Positions 1 to 8,379 of a stretch of 31,226 nucleotides of DNA are shown piece by piece. The position numbers and the translations under genes are program-made. Under the pieces are notes generated by a model. The model was not told the origin of the DNA and did no database searches. It was given only the letters and a program-made list of their open reading frames with translations. The DNA is from Asterionellopsis glacialis (Eukaryota > Bacillariophyta > Plagiogrammaphyceae > Rhaphoneidales > Asterionellopsidaceae): positions 1-31,226 of the forward strand of contig WKLE02006521.1 in the NCBI GenBank assembly GCA_014885115.2, given 5' to 3'. Each line of letters opens with the position of its first letter. Position 1 is the stretch's first letter.

Positions 1-22
1 TTACTTTGTATATTCCATAATC

Positions 23-497
23 GCTTTCAAAAGATAGGCGGATAAGGAACAATAGGTCTTCGATCTTTGTGATTGAATATTATTTGTAAATTAGAATCAA
101 TTTTGATAATCGTGCGTCTCCACGTAAATTTCGATTTTCAGACAACTCCCGGAACTGTTACCCAGTTACCTACAATTATATTTTATGGTAAAACTGTACC
201 TGTACCAGGTACTAGCATAAAACTGCCTGAGAAATCATTTGTACAGTAGTCGTACCATGTACCTGTATTTCCAGTTTTTCCTAAATCTTTTCAGTAAGCT
301 ACCAGGTACCTTACTACCGTACCTGGTACAGTACCAGGTAACTCAGATAACCAACACCTGGTACCTTGGTACGTACTATTTTTTACTATTAGTAATTATT
401 AATAAGATGTATTTATTAATACAAAGATAAAAGACCTATTGTTCCTTCATCCGTGGAATCCAACAATAAAATCATTATCCGCCTATCTTTTGAAAGC
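23..497. repeat. Interrupted inverted repeat (foldback)
   Basis: The left arm at 23-60 is matched in reverse complement by two blocks on the right. Bases 23-45 pair with 475-497 (23 of 23) and bases 46-60 pair with 431-445 (15 of 15). The right arm has 29 extra bases (446-474) that are missing from the left arm. The 370-bp spacer contains the GTAC cluster. It resembles a foldback or degenerate MITE-like element with one arm deleted or interrupted. There is no transposase, and no clear target-site duplication directly outside the arms. Confidence 0.75.
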
Positions 498-552
498 CAT
501 TTTTTTCTAGTGTACCACGTACATAATACGTAAATTTCGATTTTCAGACAAC
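122..552. repeat. 25-bp direct repeat pair
   Basis: Bases 122-146 and 528-552 are identical over 25 bp (beginning ACGTAAATTTCG, ending TTCAGACAAC), and similarity stops at both ends. The copies are 406 bp apart. One lies inside the inverted-repeat pair and one outside it, so they are not a simple target-site duplication of that element. A local segmental duplication or nested insertion is a possible origin. Confidence 0.75.
186..380. repeat. GTAC-motif cluster A
   Basis: About thirteen GTAC tetramers fall within ~195 bp, mostly as GTACC, GGTAC or CCAGGTAC, where roughly one would be expected from base composition. The strongest element is the near-perfect palindrome ACCTGGTACAGTACCAGGT at 321-339 (9-bp arms around one central base). 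The core GGTACAGTACC recurs in cluster C (21267-21277). Function unknown. Confidence 0.7.
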
Positions 553-913
553 ATGTGTTGAATTTATACTCATCATATATGCAGGTATGACATATTTAAG
601 ACATCCCTAATCCAGACCATTCATTCTGGTTGGTGTATAATAAAACAACATTATTGAACATTGGGCAACATGTTCAAGAGACACACATATAAAAAATCTT
701 CTCAATCGTGACACCTTCTGGGAACCCTACGGCAAATTACCGTCATTTTTGTACGAGTACAAAGAGAAAAAGCATTCCGAATTATAGTTTAGGCTTCGCG
801 TATGGCATAAATGTTCATTGACATGGATGAAATAATCTTTCTCATTTCACTTCCCCACTGATATCCCTTTTCATTGTTCGCCTTTTTTTTAAAAAACTCC
901 TCACCATCGTATC

Positions 914-2386
914 ATGACGAAGAAACAAAAACATCCTTCTTTTTTCCAGTTGTTTGGATTGGTTCTGATTCTAGCATTTGTTGAAGATGCTTGGTCTTTC
1001 GCACCTCATCCAAGTCGTTTTGTGATGCAAACTTCTTCAAGCTTTCCTTTCAAGAGGTTCTTTGCTGGTCATCGACGAAAAGAACGGTTGTCATCTCAGT
1101 TATCTGCCATCTCGTTTCCAACCCGTGGTACCAAGTCGTTTACAAATACGACAAGTAGTAGTGGCGTCGCCTGCCCCATCCCGTCTTCGTTTCGACAACC
1201 GCTTCCTCATCAAACAGAACATAACCGTTTTGACAGGACTGCTCCTCAAGAAATAGTCGCTGAAAAAGAATGCATATTTCAAATTGACGGCATTAGGTAC
1301 AACATGACAGCATGGGCACGTGCTCATCCTGGCGGAGAAAAGATTTTGCATAGATTTCACGGCAAGGATGCTTCGAAAGCATTTCATGCAGCAGCTCATT
1401 CAAAGAAGGCATATGAAATGCTGGCGGATTTTGCCATCGATGATGTTACAACTGTCGCGTCTCTTTCAGGTTCAACTTCCACCGATCTCCACCAAAGTAG
1501 TATTCCTCGATGGAGACGCAAGCTCTTTACTAAAGAAGACCCTCGTGGGATCCACAAGAGTCTCGGCGTATTTGTCTTGTTGCACTTTGCATTCCGATTC
1601 TTGCAAATGTATCTTGGAGATCCGTCGGCAGGATTGGGATCAAGACTTGGAAAGGGACCTAGTGTGGTACCTGCCCTATGCTTGATACCTCATGCCATGT
1701 TGAGTTTATCCTCTCTTATTTTCCATACTGTTCCCAAAGAACGTGTTGTGGGGAAACCAATGATTTGGCAAGAATATCGTGTCCACAACATCATTTTTGG
1801 TGTTAGATCAGTAATCACTTCCTTTTTGGCATGGTTATCCTATTACAAGCATCATGCTCCTCTTGTCCGTCAAGTGGCTATTTTAGGAAGCTGTGCCTGT
1901 GTTCTACTTGCCAATTTTGGTGCTGACATGGCGACTAAACACCTTCGTGTGGATAATAAAGAGTCCACCACTGCAACTATGCCCTATTGGGAAGGATGTT
2001 CTATCGAAACACAACGTAGATTCAAATCCTTTTATGCGTACTGTCAATTTATGGCTACTCTATCTTGCGTAGCTGTAAGTAATCCTGCATGGCCCCTATC
2101 GGTATTGTTAGCAATTCAAATGGCTTCTCTCCTCATGACATTGGTACGTAAAGGTATTGTATCTGCCAAAGGATATCATATTGGCTACACTATCACCTTG
2201 TGTATGCCCTTCTTGGTGGGTATGCGAAGTTTGACCAAGGGACCAGAATTTTTAGGAATGTTGGCCTTGGGTGGAACCATGTACAAACTTCGTCGTCGAG
2301 GAGTAAGTAAGTATGCTATGTGGACTGCAGTGGTAACAGCCCGGATTGCATACGGCGACCAACTTATGAATTGGGCATGTTGGTAA
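914..2386 (+). CDS. Cytochrome b5 domain fused to novel multi-pass membrane domain, plastid-type presequence
   Basis: A 490-residue single-exon protein starting at ATG 914. Residues 1-29 form a signal peptide (hydrophobic FQLFGLVLILAFV) followed by AWS-FAP, the diatom plastid-import signature. A Ser/Thr/basic stretch, as in a transit peptide, follows. Residues ~117-177 are a cytochrome b5-like heme domain: HPGG at 138-141, with His138 and His162 as the expected axial ligands at the canonical 24-residue spacing. Residues ~216-486 contain about eight hydrophobic segments and do not match a family I recognise. This domain is shared with the next gene, with conserved blocks LGDPSAG, NPAWPLSVLL, YHIGYT and PFLVG. 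Inference: a membrane-anchored plastid or plastid-envelope electron-transfer protein whose partner may be a heme-dependent enzyme. No catalytic His-box of desaturases or hydroxylases is evident in the membrane part. The b5 call is strong; the function is unknown. Confidence 0.85.
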   Translation: MTKKQKHPSFFQLFGLVLILAFVEDAWSFAPHPSRFVMQTSSSFPFKRFFAGHRRKERLSSQLSAISFPTRGTKSFTNTTSSSGVACPIPSSFRQPLPHQTEHNRFDRTAPQEIVAEKECIFQIDGIRYNMTAWARAHPGGEKILHRFHGKDASKAFHAAAHSKKAYEMLADFAIDDVTTVASLSGSTSTDLHQSSIPRWRRKLFTKEDPRGIHKSLGVFVLLHFAFRFLQMYLGDPSAGLGSRLGKGPSVVPALCLIPHAMLSLSSLIFHTVPKERVVGKPMIWQEYRVHNIIFGVRSVITSFLAWLSYYKHHAPLVRQVAILGSCACVLLANFGADMATKHLRVDNKESTTATMPYWEGCSIETQRRFKSFYAYCQFMATLSCVAVSNPAWPLSVLLAIQMASLLMTLVRKGIVSAKGYHIGYTITLCMPFLVGMRSLTKGPEFLGMLALGGTMYKLRRRGVSKYAMWTAVVTARIAYGDQLMNWACW

Positions 2387-3164
2387 TTGAACAAAGACTA
2401 CTGTATATTACGTATTAACATTACGTGGATTCTAAAAAATTGCCCTTAAAGCAAAGCTTCCTTACCTTGCTCCATATTACCTTTGGCACAGTCTGAAGGA
2501 GTCCTAGTTGCATCTACAGACAGTGTCATACACAACAGCTCTGTAAAAGTCCTTTTATATAACATTTATTTTCAATTGGTTTAGTGATTCAAATATCTAT
2601 TGGAAGGTCTCTTTAAACAAACAATTCTGTGCGTTTTTTCATTTTTTCCCCCAAATTTTCTCAATTTGTTTTTGTACGTGTATTCTGGTGTCTGTGCAAT
2701 ACGATACAATGGAATTTGTCTCCGCTCATTCATCACTTGATCACACGTCTGTGGTCGGGAGTCGAGAATGGACATCTTTTTTGGAAAAAAATGAAAATAT
2801 TGTCTATTGAACTGGGTTTGCACCATATTTAGTACTAATTCCTACGTAGAGTTTTTTAATTGAAGGAGAAAAACCAAAATTTGGCGCGCCAAAAAAAAAC
2901 ATCAGCTTGCACAACGTATTTAGACTGGATGAGGTGAGTGATAGGTCTAGAGAATCAACATCCATCCGAGGCTCTCTATCTAGAGAGAAAACTACGAGTA
3001 GAGAGGTCTACCGAACTGACTGTAATCACAAACGTAAGGATAGTTCCAGTTGAAGAAGAAGAAGGTGAACATTGAAAGATCACAATTGCTCACTTTTCGA
3101 TTTGTCGAACGTCGAAACACAGCTTCATCACAAGCAACAAAACATTCATATCTTTAACACAAGC
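2387..3164. other. Intergenic spacer between the two paralogues
   Basis: No supported gene. The spacer holds the 3' region of the cytochrome b5 gene and the promoter region of the J-domain gene. The latter includes a perfect E2F-like palindrome at 2880-2893 and a short inverted repeat CTCTCT...AGAGAG at 2972-2987. Open frames at 2581-2832 on both strands are short and resemble nothing known. Confidence 0.6.
2880..2893. promoter_or_regulatory. Palindromic E2F/DP-like site
   Basis: TTTGGCGCGCCAAA is a perfect 14-bp palindrome. It matches the E2F/DP consensus TTTSSCGC on both strands and stands out in AT-rich surroundings. It lies 272 bp upstream of the chosen ATG of the J-domain gene. E2F-DP sites of this form drive cell-cycle genes in plants and animals. 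Binding here is inference. Confidence 0.45.
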
Positions 3165-6100
3165 ATGACACGTTGGTGTTCTATCCTTAGCACAATGGCA
3201 TCACTTTGTCGTCTGTTCTTCTTTGTAACAATACTGACAGAGAACAACTACATTCAAGTAATTGCATTCCAATCACAAGCACCGCTATCTTCGACTCATG
3301 CACGTTTCACTTCGGTCAATAACAAAAATAGGCTCATACCGACGACACCTCTATCAACAATATCAAGAACAGATATTACAACATCAATATCTAATAGACA
3401 ACGGCTAAAGACTTCGTCGCAACCATCCTCAACATCATTGTTCTACAAAACTCTACCTGATGATCCATTTGAAGTTTTAAATTTGCCACGGGGAGCACCG
3501 AATCTGGATAAAAAGGCTATCAAGCTAGCTTACAAGAAAATGGCTGTCAAATATCATCCAGATATGGTTGTGAACCAAGACAGCAGTCCAGAAGACAAGA
3601 AGAGAGCAAGCGATGACTTTGCAAGAATTAATGCAGCCTATGCTACACTAATGGGAAAAGGTGGCGATGACAGCAATGGTGGTGGTGTCAATACCAACAA
3701 AAGAGGATACTATAAACAACCTCATCGACGTGCAAATCAGCATGGGTGGAACGGTGCTGGCGGTAATAGTGATTGGTGGCATACCAATTCTACACCAAGG
3801 AATGGGCCACACGCCCCTAATGGAAGTACCGCCCAACGAAAACATCACGGATATCAGGGTTCCCCGTCGTCGTCATCATCAAGTTCGGATTGGTGGAAAC
3901 AAAACAGCCAATATGCACCGCAGCAACCGCAGCAACCGCAGCAACCACAGCAGCCGCAGCAACCGCCGTCACCAAAGTCCCACTCCAAACCCTCTAATCC
4001 TATTGACTCCACAGGAAATGTTGGTAAGCCAAATAATAATAGTAACGGCTGGAAGGACACATCAAAAACTGCCGATGTATCCTCTAAAAGAACAGTAGAC
4101 AACCATCAACAACATAGCAATACCCATAGACCTTCCAACATGTCAAACAGCGACAATTTAAAGAACAGCCACGGCGTTAATGGATTTACTTCTAGCAACA
4201 AAGTTAAAAATGATTGGTACACACATCAAGTACAACAAGATCTGCAACAACGCCAAAAAAAGAGCTCCTCTGGGTCCGATGATGGATCTACTCCAATTAG
4301 TAGCGGAGGTGACTGGTGGAAAAAGAGTTATGATGTTGGAGCAGGTGAAAGATCCACACGATCTAAGAAGACACCTGCTTCGACAAAGCCTGGATATACC
4401 AATACTGCATCAAGTAAAACGTACAAAAATAATTCATCCAGTCACAAAACTGTGTCTGCTACACAAAGGACTACTGGTGCCACTAAAAAGCCAGGAAAAT
4501 CAATTTCTACTCCAGGCAGAAGCAGCACCGTTAGGGGCTACAGCAAGAGTGTAGATTCTAAAAAGTCTAATAATTGGTGGAATGGAAAAAATGTGGAAAG
4601 CCAAGAGAAGATTAAACAGCAGCCACCACCAAAGCACAATAAAGAAGATTCTACGGTCAGCAGTAGTAATTGGTGGAGAGGGAGCACCTCTGAAACAACA
4701 GACTTTCGCAAACGAGACCAACAAAAAATTCCCCAAAGCGCCCACACTACAGGAGGTTCTACCCCCAGTAGTAATTGGGGAACAACTAATATTTCCGAAA
4801 GTAGACAAAATCGACAGAAAAGAAAGCAAAGCGTCAACGCCCCTAATCAAACAAATCACAAGAAGAGCACAACGACACAAGCTCGTCGCAATGTTGCTTC
4901 CTCAACAACTAGAAACCAAAGCAGCAAAACGCCAACTACCAAACCACCTTCAGAAAATAGATTCGGTAGTACTGCGGAAGGAGGTGCATACGCAAAGTCA
5001 AGCCCAAAACGTCAAGGTTCTACGATTGAACGAACTAGCAAGAAAGCAGCAGCTTTCCAAGCTTTGAAAGATCGTTTTGGAAGTACCGCAGTAGGAGGAG
5101 CATACACAAATTCTAAGAAAGAAGAAAGTAATTCAGAGAACAGCAAGAGAGCAGCAGCTTTCCAAGCTATGAAAGACCGTTTTGGAAGTACTGCAGTAGC
5201 AGGAGCATACAAAAAACCAGAACAGCAACAAGTGGATGATTTGAGGGCAGAAACTAAGTCGAATCAACAACAAAGCTCTGATAGTATAAACAACAACAAT
5301 GCAGTCTTAAAGACTGTTTCGGAAAATAAAGATGTACATGGTACTGCACACATGACTAAAAGTCAATCACACCCCCAAATGGAAAATGGATCTACAAAAA
5401 AGAAAAAAGAAAACAAGACGGCTGGTTCTGATCTGGAGGATGAGGGAGATTCTATGTTTATGTCTCCGTTACAATTGTTAAATAAATGGAAAAATAGAGA
5501 TAAAAGCAATGAAGCAAAATCTAACAGAAGTTCAGAGACCAACAAAAAGGTTACTATCACCAAAGATACTTTTGAGTCAAAACCAAAGATAACGACGAAG
5601 AAAGAGGAAAAGCCGATTCAAAAAGATAGAAATACCCGCACTGTCGACTCTAACGAAAGCAGCCCGAGCGAGACGAAGAAAAACACATTCATTCCTTTGA
5701 AACAACCAAACAGCAAGAAAGTGGAAGATGAACCTAAAATACTAAAGAATGATAGTGGTAACTCCAGTGATAGTTCTGGAAGTAACAAAAAAGTAAGTTC
5801 TTCGAAGTTGAAAGATCTAGTGTCTGGTAAAACGGTAGCAAAGGCGCCAACGAAGAAAAAAACTTTTACTTCTGTGAAACAGTCGAACAGCAGGAAAGTG
5901 GAAGATGAATCTAAAATACCAATTAGAAATAGTGGCAGCTCCAGTGATAGTATTGAGATCAATAAAAGTTCTTTTAAGTTAAAAGATCTGCTTTCCGGTA
6001 AAACGGCAGGAAAATCGCCAACAGAAAAGTCTCAAGCTAGCAGGCAAAGCGAGCAGAAAATAAGAGCCTCTGCTTCAACAAAACAACTGAACAGCAGGAA

Positions 6101-8051
6101 AGTGGAAGACGAACTAAAAATACCAAAGAAAAATAGTGGAAACTCCAATCATAGCACTAAGAGAAAGGTTGAAGAGTCTTATGAATTAAAAGATCTACTA
6201 TCTAGAAAAATGGCAGGAAATGCGCCAACAAATCTAAAACGCAACAACGGCAATTCTCATGATTCTACTCCAGAAAATGAAAATACTGGTCATCTTGGTG
6301 TATCGGATAAGTGGTATAGAAATGCGGTTGCAAATGGAAACACAAATCTGCACAGAAGCAATAGTGTTTCCAAGGATAATCCAAACGATTGTGGCAATAC
6401 CAACCAGAATAGTCCAACAAATCATTGGAGTAGCAACGCACTTGGAAAGGGACCTACAAATTTAAAACGTAGCAGCAACAATATATGCAATAGCTCACAG
6501 AACATCAGCAATTTCGCCCCTAAGTCTTCTCCAAATTCTCGGATGAGAAAATCGTCAGAGACGGTCAATCCAGAAATGAACGGAAGCAATGCCAGTGCTG
6601 ATACTAGTACAAAAACTTCATATCACGCTAATCCTTCAAAGCAAGGAACACAACGAGGAATATACACGCAACTGAATCGGCGCACAGCGCCTACTGACCC
6701 AAGCCAAGTCAACAGAAGTTCTGCAAAGCATGCTTTGAAATCTTTATGGAAAAGTAGAAAGGTAGGAGGATATGCAAAGCAGGTCGGTAGTAAAAGCACC
6801 CAACTTGCTCAAAATTTAAAGACGAAAATTTTGAAAACTCGTACAAGAATGCAAGAGTCAAAGCTCTTCAGAAAAGAGTATGATGGCGATGTTCAATTGC
6901 AAGAATTGCTGTGGAATGGATCACTTGAAGAAGTTGGAGAAGAAATGGATGGAATAGAATTGATTGTCCACCAGCTGTCGTCCAAAGCAAATGAAATTGA
7001 GCAAGAACTGAATGCAGCAAAGGCGACTTCAGATGCAGCGACAGCGCGGTCGTTTGAAAGAATCCAACTCAAAGAGACAGCTGACGAATTGCAAGCACAA
7101 AAAGAAGTTGTTGATGGGTACCTCCGAGAAGCTCAAGACCGTTTTTATAAACTGGAAGCACGATTCTGGGAGCTGAAGTCGGACGGAAAGTATGATAGGC
7201 AGATGCGTGGCGAAGGGAATCGCACTACCAAAGTCCGCAGTGCAATTGAAAAACATTTACCATCGCTTGTCTTTACACATTTTGCATATCGGTTTTGTCA
7301 AATGTTACTAGGCGACCCATCGGCTGGATTTGGCGCCAGATTTGGAAGAGGTGCTAGTATTGGTGCTGTAATGTGTCTCCTTCCCCATGGACTTTGGAGT
7401 TTCTCTTCATTCAGAGACTTGGTATTTGGGAAATCTGCCATGCGTCAGAAATTCAGGCAACTAAATATGATCCACGGTGCCCGGTCGCTTTTGTCTGTGT
7501 ATTTGGCATGGTTTTCCTTCTATAAGGGGCATTTTCCATCCGCTCGACGAATTGCTGTCCTAGGAAGTTGTGCTTCAGTTCTTATTGCAGATATGGCTAC
7601 ATCCCGCCTCCAAGTGGATAATACCGAGTCCACGGTTGCAAGTATGCCATTTTGGGACAGTTGCTCAACCAAAACCCAAAACCGCTTTAAGTCTTTCTAC
7701 TCGTATTGCCAAGTTATGGCCACGTTGGCCTGCATTACGGCTGGTAATCCCGCTTGGCCATTGTCGGTACTTCTACCTACTCAATTGGCACCCGTCCTCA
7801 TGTCTTTGGTTCACAAAGGCAAACTTTCATCTCGCATGTACCACATTGGTTACACTTCTTCACTGGTCTTGCCTTTTTTGGTTGGATTACGAAGCTTATC
7901 AACAGGTCCTCAATTTCTCGGAATGGCTGCCTTGGGTTTTGCTCTTCTCAAACTTCAGCAGAAAGAAGTAAACAAATATGCCGTGTGGTCCACAGTTTTT
8001 GGTGCACGAATAGCATTTGGCGACATGCTCATCAATGGTGCCGTTCTGTAG
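3165..8051 (+). CDS. Giant J-domain protein with disordered repeats and novel membrane domain, plastid-type presequence
   Basis: A 1,628-residue single-exon protein. The open frame begins upstream at a TTG (3072), but the first ATG is 3165; ATG 3195 is an alternative. Residues 1-35 look like a signal peptide (CRLFFFVTILT) ending VIA-FQS, a plastid-type cleavage motif. Residues ~100-165 are a J-domain with the Hsp70-activating HPD at 131-133. Residues ~166-1240 are disordered (N, S, K, T, Q) and hold several repeats: five (QQP) units; five WW motifs in a [D/N]WW context (204, 243, 384, 471, 503); three FGSTA.GGAY units (598-682); and three KVEDE...KLKDL units (846-1022). Residues ~1247-1339 form a coiled coil. 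Residues ~1366-1628 are the same membrane domain as in the upstream gene, over 50% identical by eye and without large gaps. Inference: a type III (class C) DnaJ protein that brings an Hsp70 to a plastid membrane. The specific role is unknown. Confidence 0.85.
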   Translation: MTRWCSILSTMASLCRLFFFVTILTENNYIQVIAFQSQAPLSSTHARFTSVNNKNRLIPTTPLSTISRTDITTSISNRQRLKTSSQPSSTSLFYKTLPDDPFEVLNLPRGAPNLDKKAIKLAYKKMAVKYHPDMVVNQDSSPEDKKRASDDFARINAAYATLMGKGGDDSNGGGVNTNKRGYYKQPHRRANQHGWNGAGGNSDWWHTNSTPRNGPHAPNGSTAQRKHHGYQGSPSSSSSSSDWWKQNSQYAPQQPQQPQQPQQPQQPPSPKSHSKPSNPIDSTGNVGKPNNNSNGWKDTSKTADVSSKRTVDNHQQHSNTHRPSNMSNSDNLKNSHGVNGFTSSNKVKNDWYTHQVQQDLQQRQKKSSSGSDDGSTPISSGGDWWKKSYDVGAGERSTRSKKTPASTKPGYTNTASSKTYKNNSSSHKTVSATQRTTGATKKPGKSISTPGRSSTVRGYSKSVDSKKSNNWWNGKNVESQEKIKQQPPPKHNKEDSTVSSSNWWRGSTSETTDFRKRDQQKIPQSAHTTGGSTPSSNWGTTNISESRQNRQKRKQSVNAPNQTNHKKSTTTQARRNVASSTTRNQSSKTPTTKPPSENRFGSTAEGGAYAKSSPKRQGSTIERTSKKAAAFQALKDRFGSTAVGGAYTNSKKEESNSENSKRAAAFQAMKDRFGSTAVAGAYKKPEQQQVDDLRAETKSNQQQSSDSINNNNAVLKTVSENKDVHGTAHMTKSQSHPQMENGSTKKKKENKTAGSDLEDEGDSMFMSPLQLLNKWKNRDKSNEAKSNRSSETNKKVTITKDTFESKPKITTKKEEKPIQKDRNTRTVDSNESSPSETKKNTFIPLKQPNSKKVEDEPKILKNDSGNSSDSSGSNKKVSSSKLKDLVSGKTVAKAPTKKKTFTSVKQSNSRKVEDESKIPIRNSGSSSDSIEINKSSFKLKDLLSGKTAGKSPTEKSQASRQSEQKIRASASTKQLNSRKVEDELKIPKKNSGNSNHSTKRKVEESYELKDLLSRKMAGNAPTNLKRNNGNSHDSTPENENTGHLGVSDKWYRNAVANGNTNLHRSNSVSKDNPNDCGNTNQNSPTNHWSSNALGKGPTNLKRSSNNICNSSQNISNFAPKSSPNSRMRKSSETVNPEMNGSNASADTSTKTSYHANPSKQGTQRGIYTQLNRRTAPTDPSQVNRSSAKHALKSLWKSRKVGGYAKQVGSKSTQLAQNLKTKILKTRTRMQESKLFRKEYDGDVQLQELLWNGSLEEVGEEMDGIELIVHQLSSKANEIEQELNAAKATSDAATARSFERIQLKETADELQAQKEVVDGYLREAQDRFYKLEARFWELKSDGKYDRQMRGEGNRTTKVRSAIEKHLPSLVFTHFAYRFCQMLLGDPSAGFGARFGRGASIGAVMCLLPHGLWSFSSFRDLVFGKSAMRQKFRQLNMIHGARSLLSVYLAWFSFYKGHFPSARRIAVLGSCASVLIADMATSRLQVDNTESTVASMPFWDSCSTKTQNRFKSFYSYCQVMATLACITAGNPAWPLSVLLPTQLAPVLMSLVHKGKLSSRMYHIGYTSSLVLPFLVGLRSLSTGPQFLGMAALGFALLKLQQKEVNKYAVWSTVFGARIAFGDMLINGAVL
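3921..3965 (+). repeat. In-frame 9-bp minisatellite (CAGCAACCG)5
   Basis: Five tandem 9-bp units, three exact (CAGCAACCG) and two with single changes, encode five QQP triplets inside the disordered region of the J-domain protein. The unit length keeps the reading frame, so copy-number change would only alter linker length. Confidence 0.9.
4956..5210 (+). repeat. Three protein-level RFGSTA.GGAY repeats
   Basis: Three units of about 12 residues with core RFGSTAxxGAY begin at residues 598, 636 and 671 of the J-domain protein. Units two and three also share the preceding AAAFQA.KD, giving a 35-residue (105-bp) period. Conserved aromatic and glycine positions in an otherwise disordered stretch suggest short linear binding motifs rather than simple low complexity. 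Confidence 0.8.
5700..6232 (+). repeat. Three degenerate ~60-residue KVEDE/KLKDL repeats
   Basis: Three diverged units start at residues 846, 905 and 973 of the J-domain protein. Each begins KQ.NS[KR]KVEDE.KI, continues with a Ser/Asn-rich stretch, and ends [KE]LKDL[VL]S[GR]K. The KLKDL end is predicted to be helical. The DNA copies are diverged, so the duplication is not recent. Confidence 0.75.
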
Positions 8052-8379
8052 ACTTTGAGATTTATATTGGTCAACTTCAAATCATATTAACGAACGAAAA
8101 GGAGCCTCCATGGGGACCAACCCTGGGCTACACCAAAAGAATTTTCGATTCGTATTATTCGTATTCCATTCAGTGAACTAAAATGACGGTTCTTAATTCA
8201 ATGGCAGAAATTCATCTATGATTTTTATTTCACATTTGATGTGTGTGTGACACAGCTGGATCCAGTTCTTTCATTACCCTGTTCTAGAAAAATTAAAGTT
8301 CATATTCAACATTTTTGAAATGCAATGGATAGACATTTTAAATGCTAAGCTAAAACGTAACGTATTATTGTACTCTGTA
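8052..8379. other. Convergent intergenic spacer
   Basis: An AT-rich spacer between two genes that end toward each other. It should hold both 3' untranslated regions. Nothing else is apparent. Confidence 0.6.

Larger units (their letters stand above)
1..913. other. Repeat-rich intergenic spacer
   Basis: No credible gene is visible here. The longest open frame (239-430) is short and made of GTACC repeats read through. The spacer holds an inverted repeat (23-60 against 431-497), a 25-bp direct repeat (122-146 and 528-552) and a dense cluster of GTAC motifs (about 186-380). The last ~100 bases before 914 are pyrimidine-rich and probably contain the 5' leader of the downstream gene. No TATA box is convincing. 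Confidence 0.6.

Noticed and set aside
239..430. 63-residue open frame in the upstream repeat region
   Set aside because: Its frame starts at a TTG and runs through GTACC repeats. It has no protein-like pattern and lies inside the inverted-repeat element.
4500..4880. Antisense and shifted open frames inside the J-domain gene
   Set aside because: Long shadow frames are expected opposite Ser/Lys/Asn-rich low-complexity coding sequence. None shows an independent family pattern.
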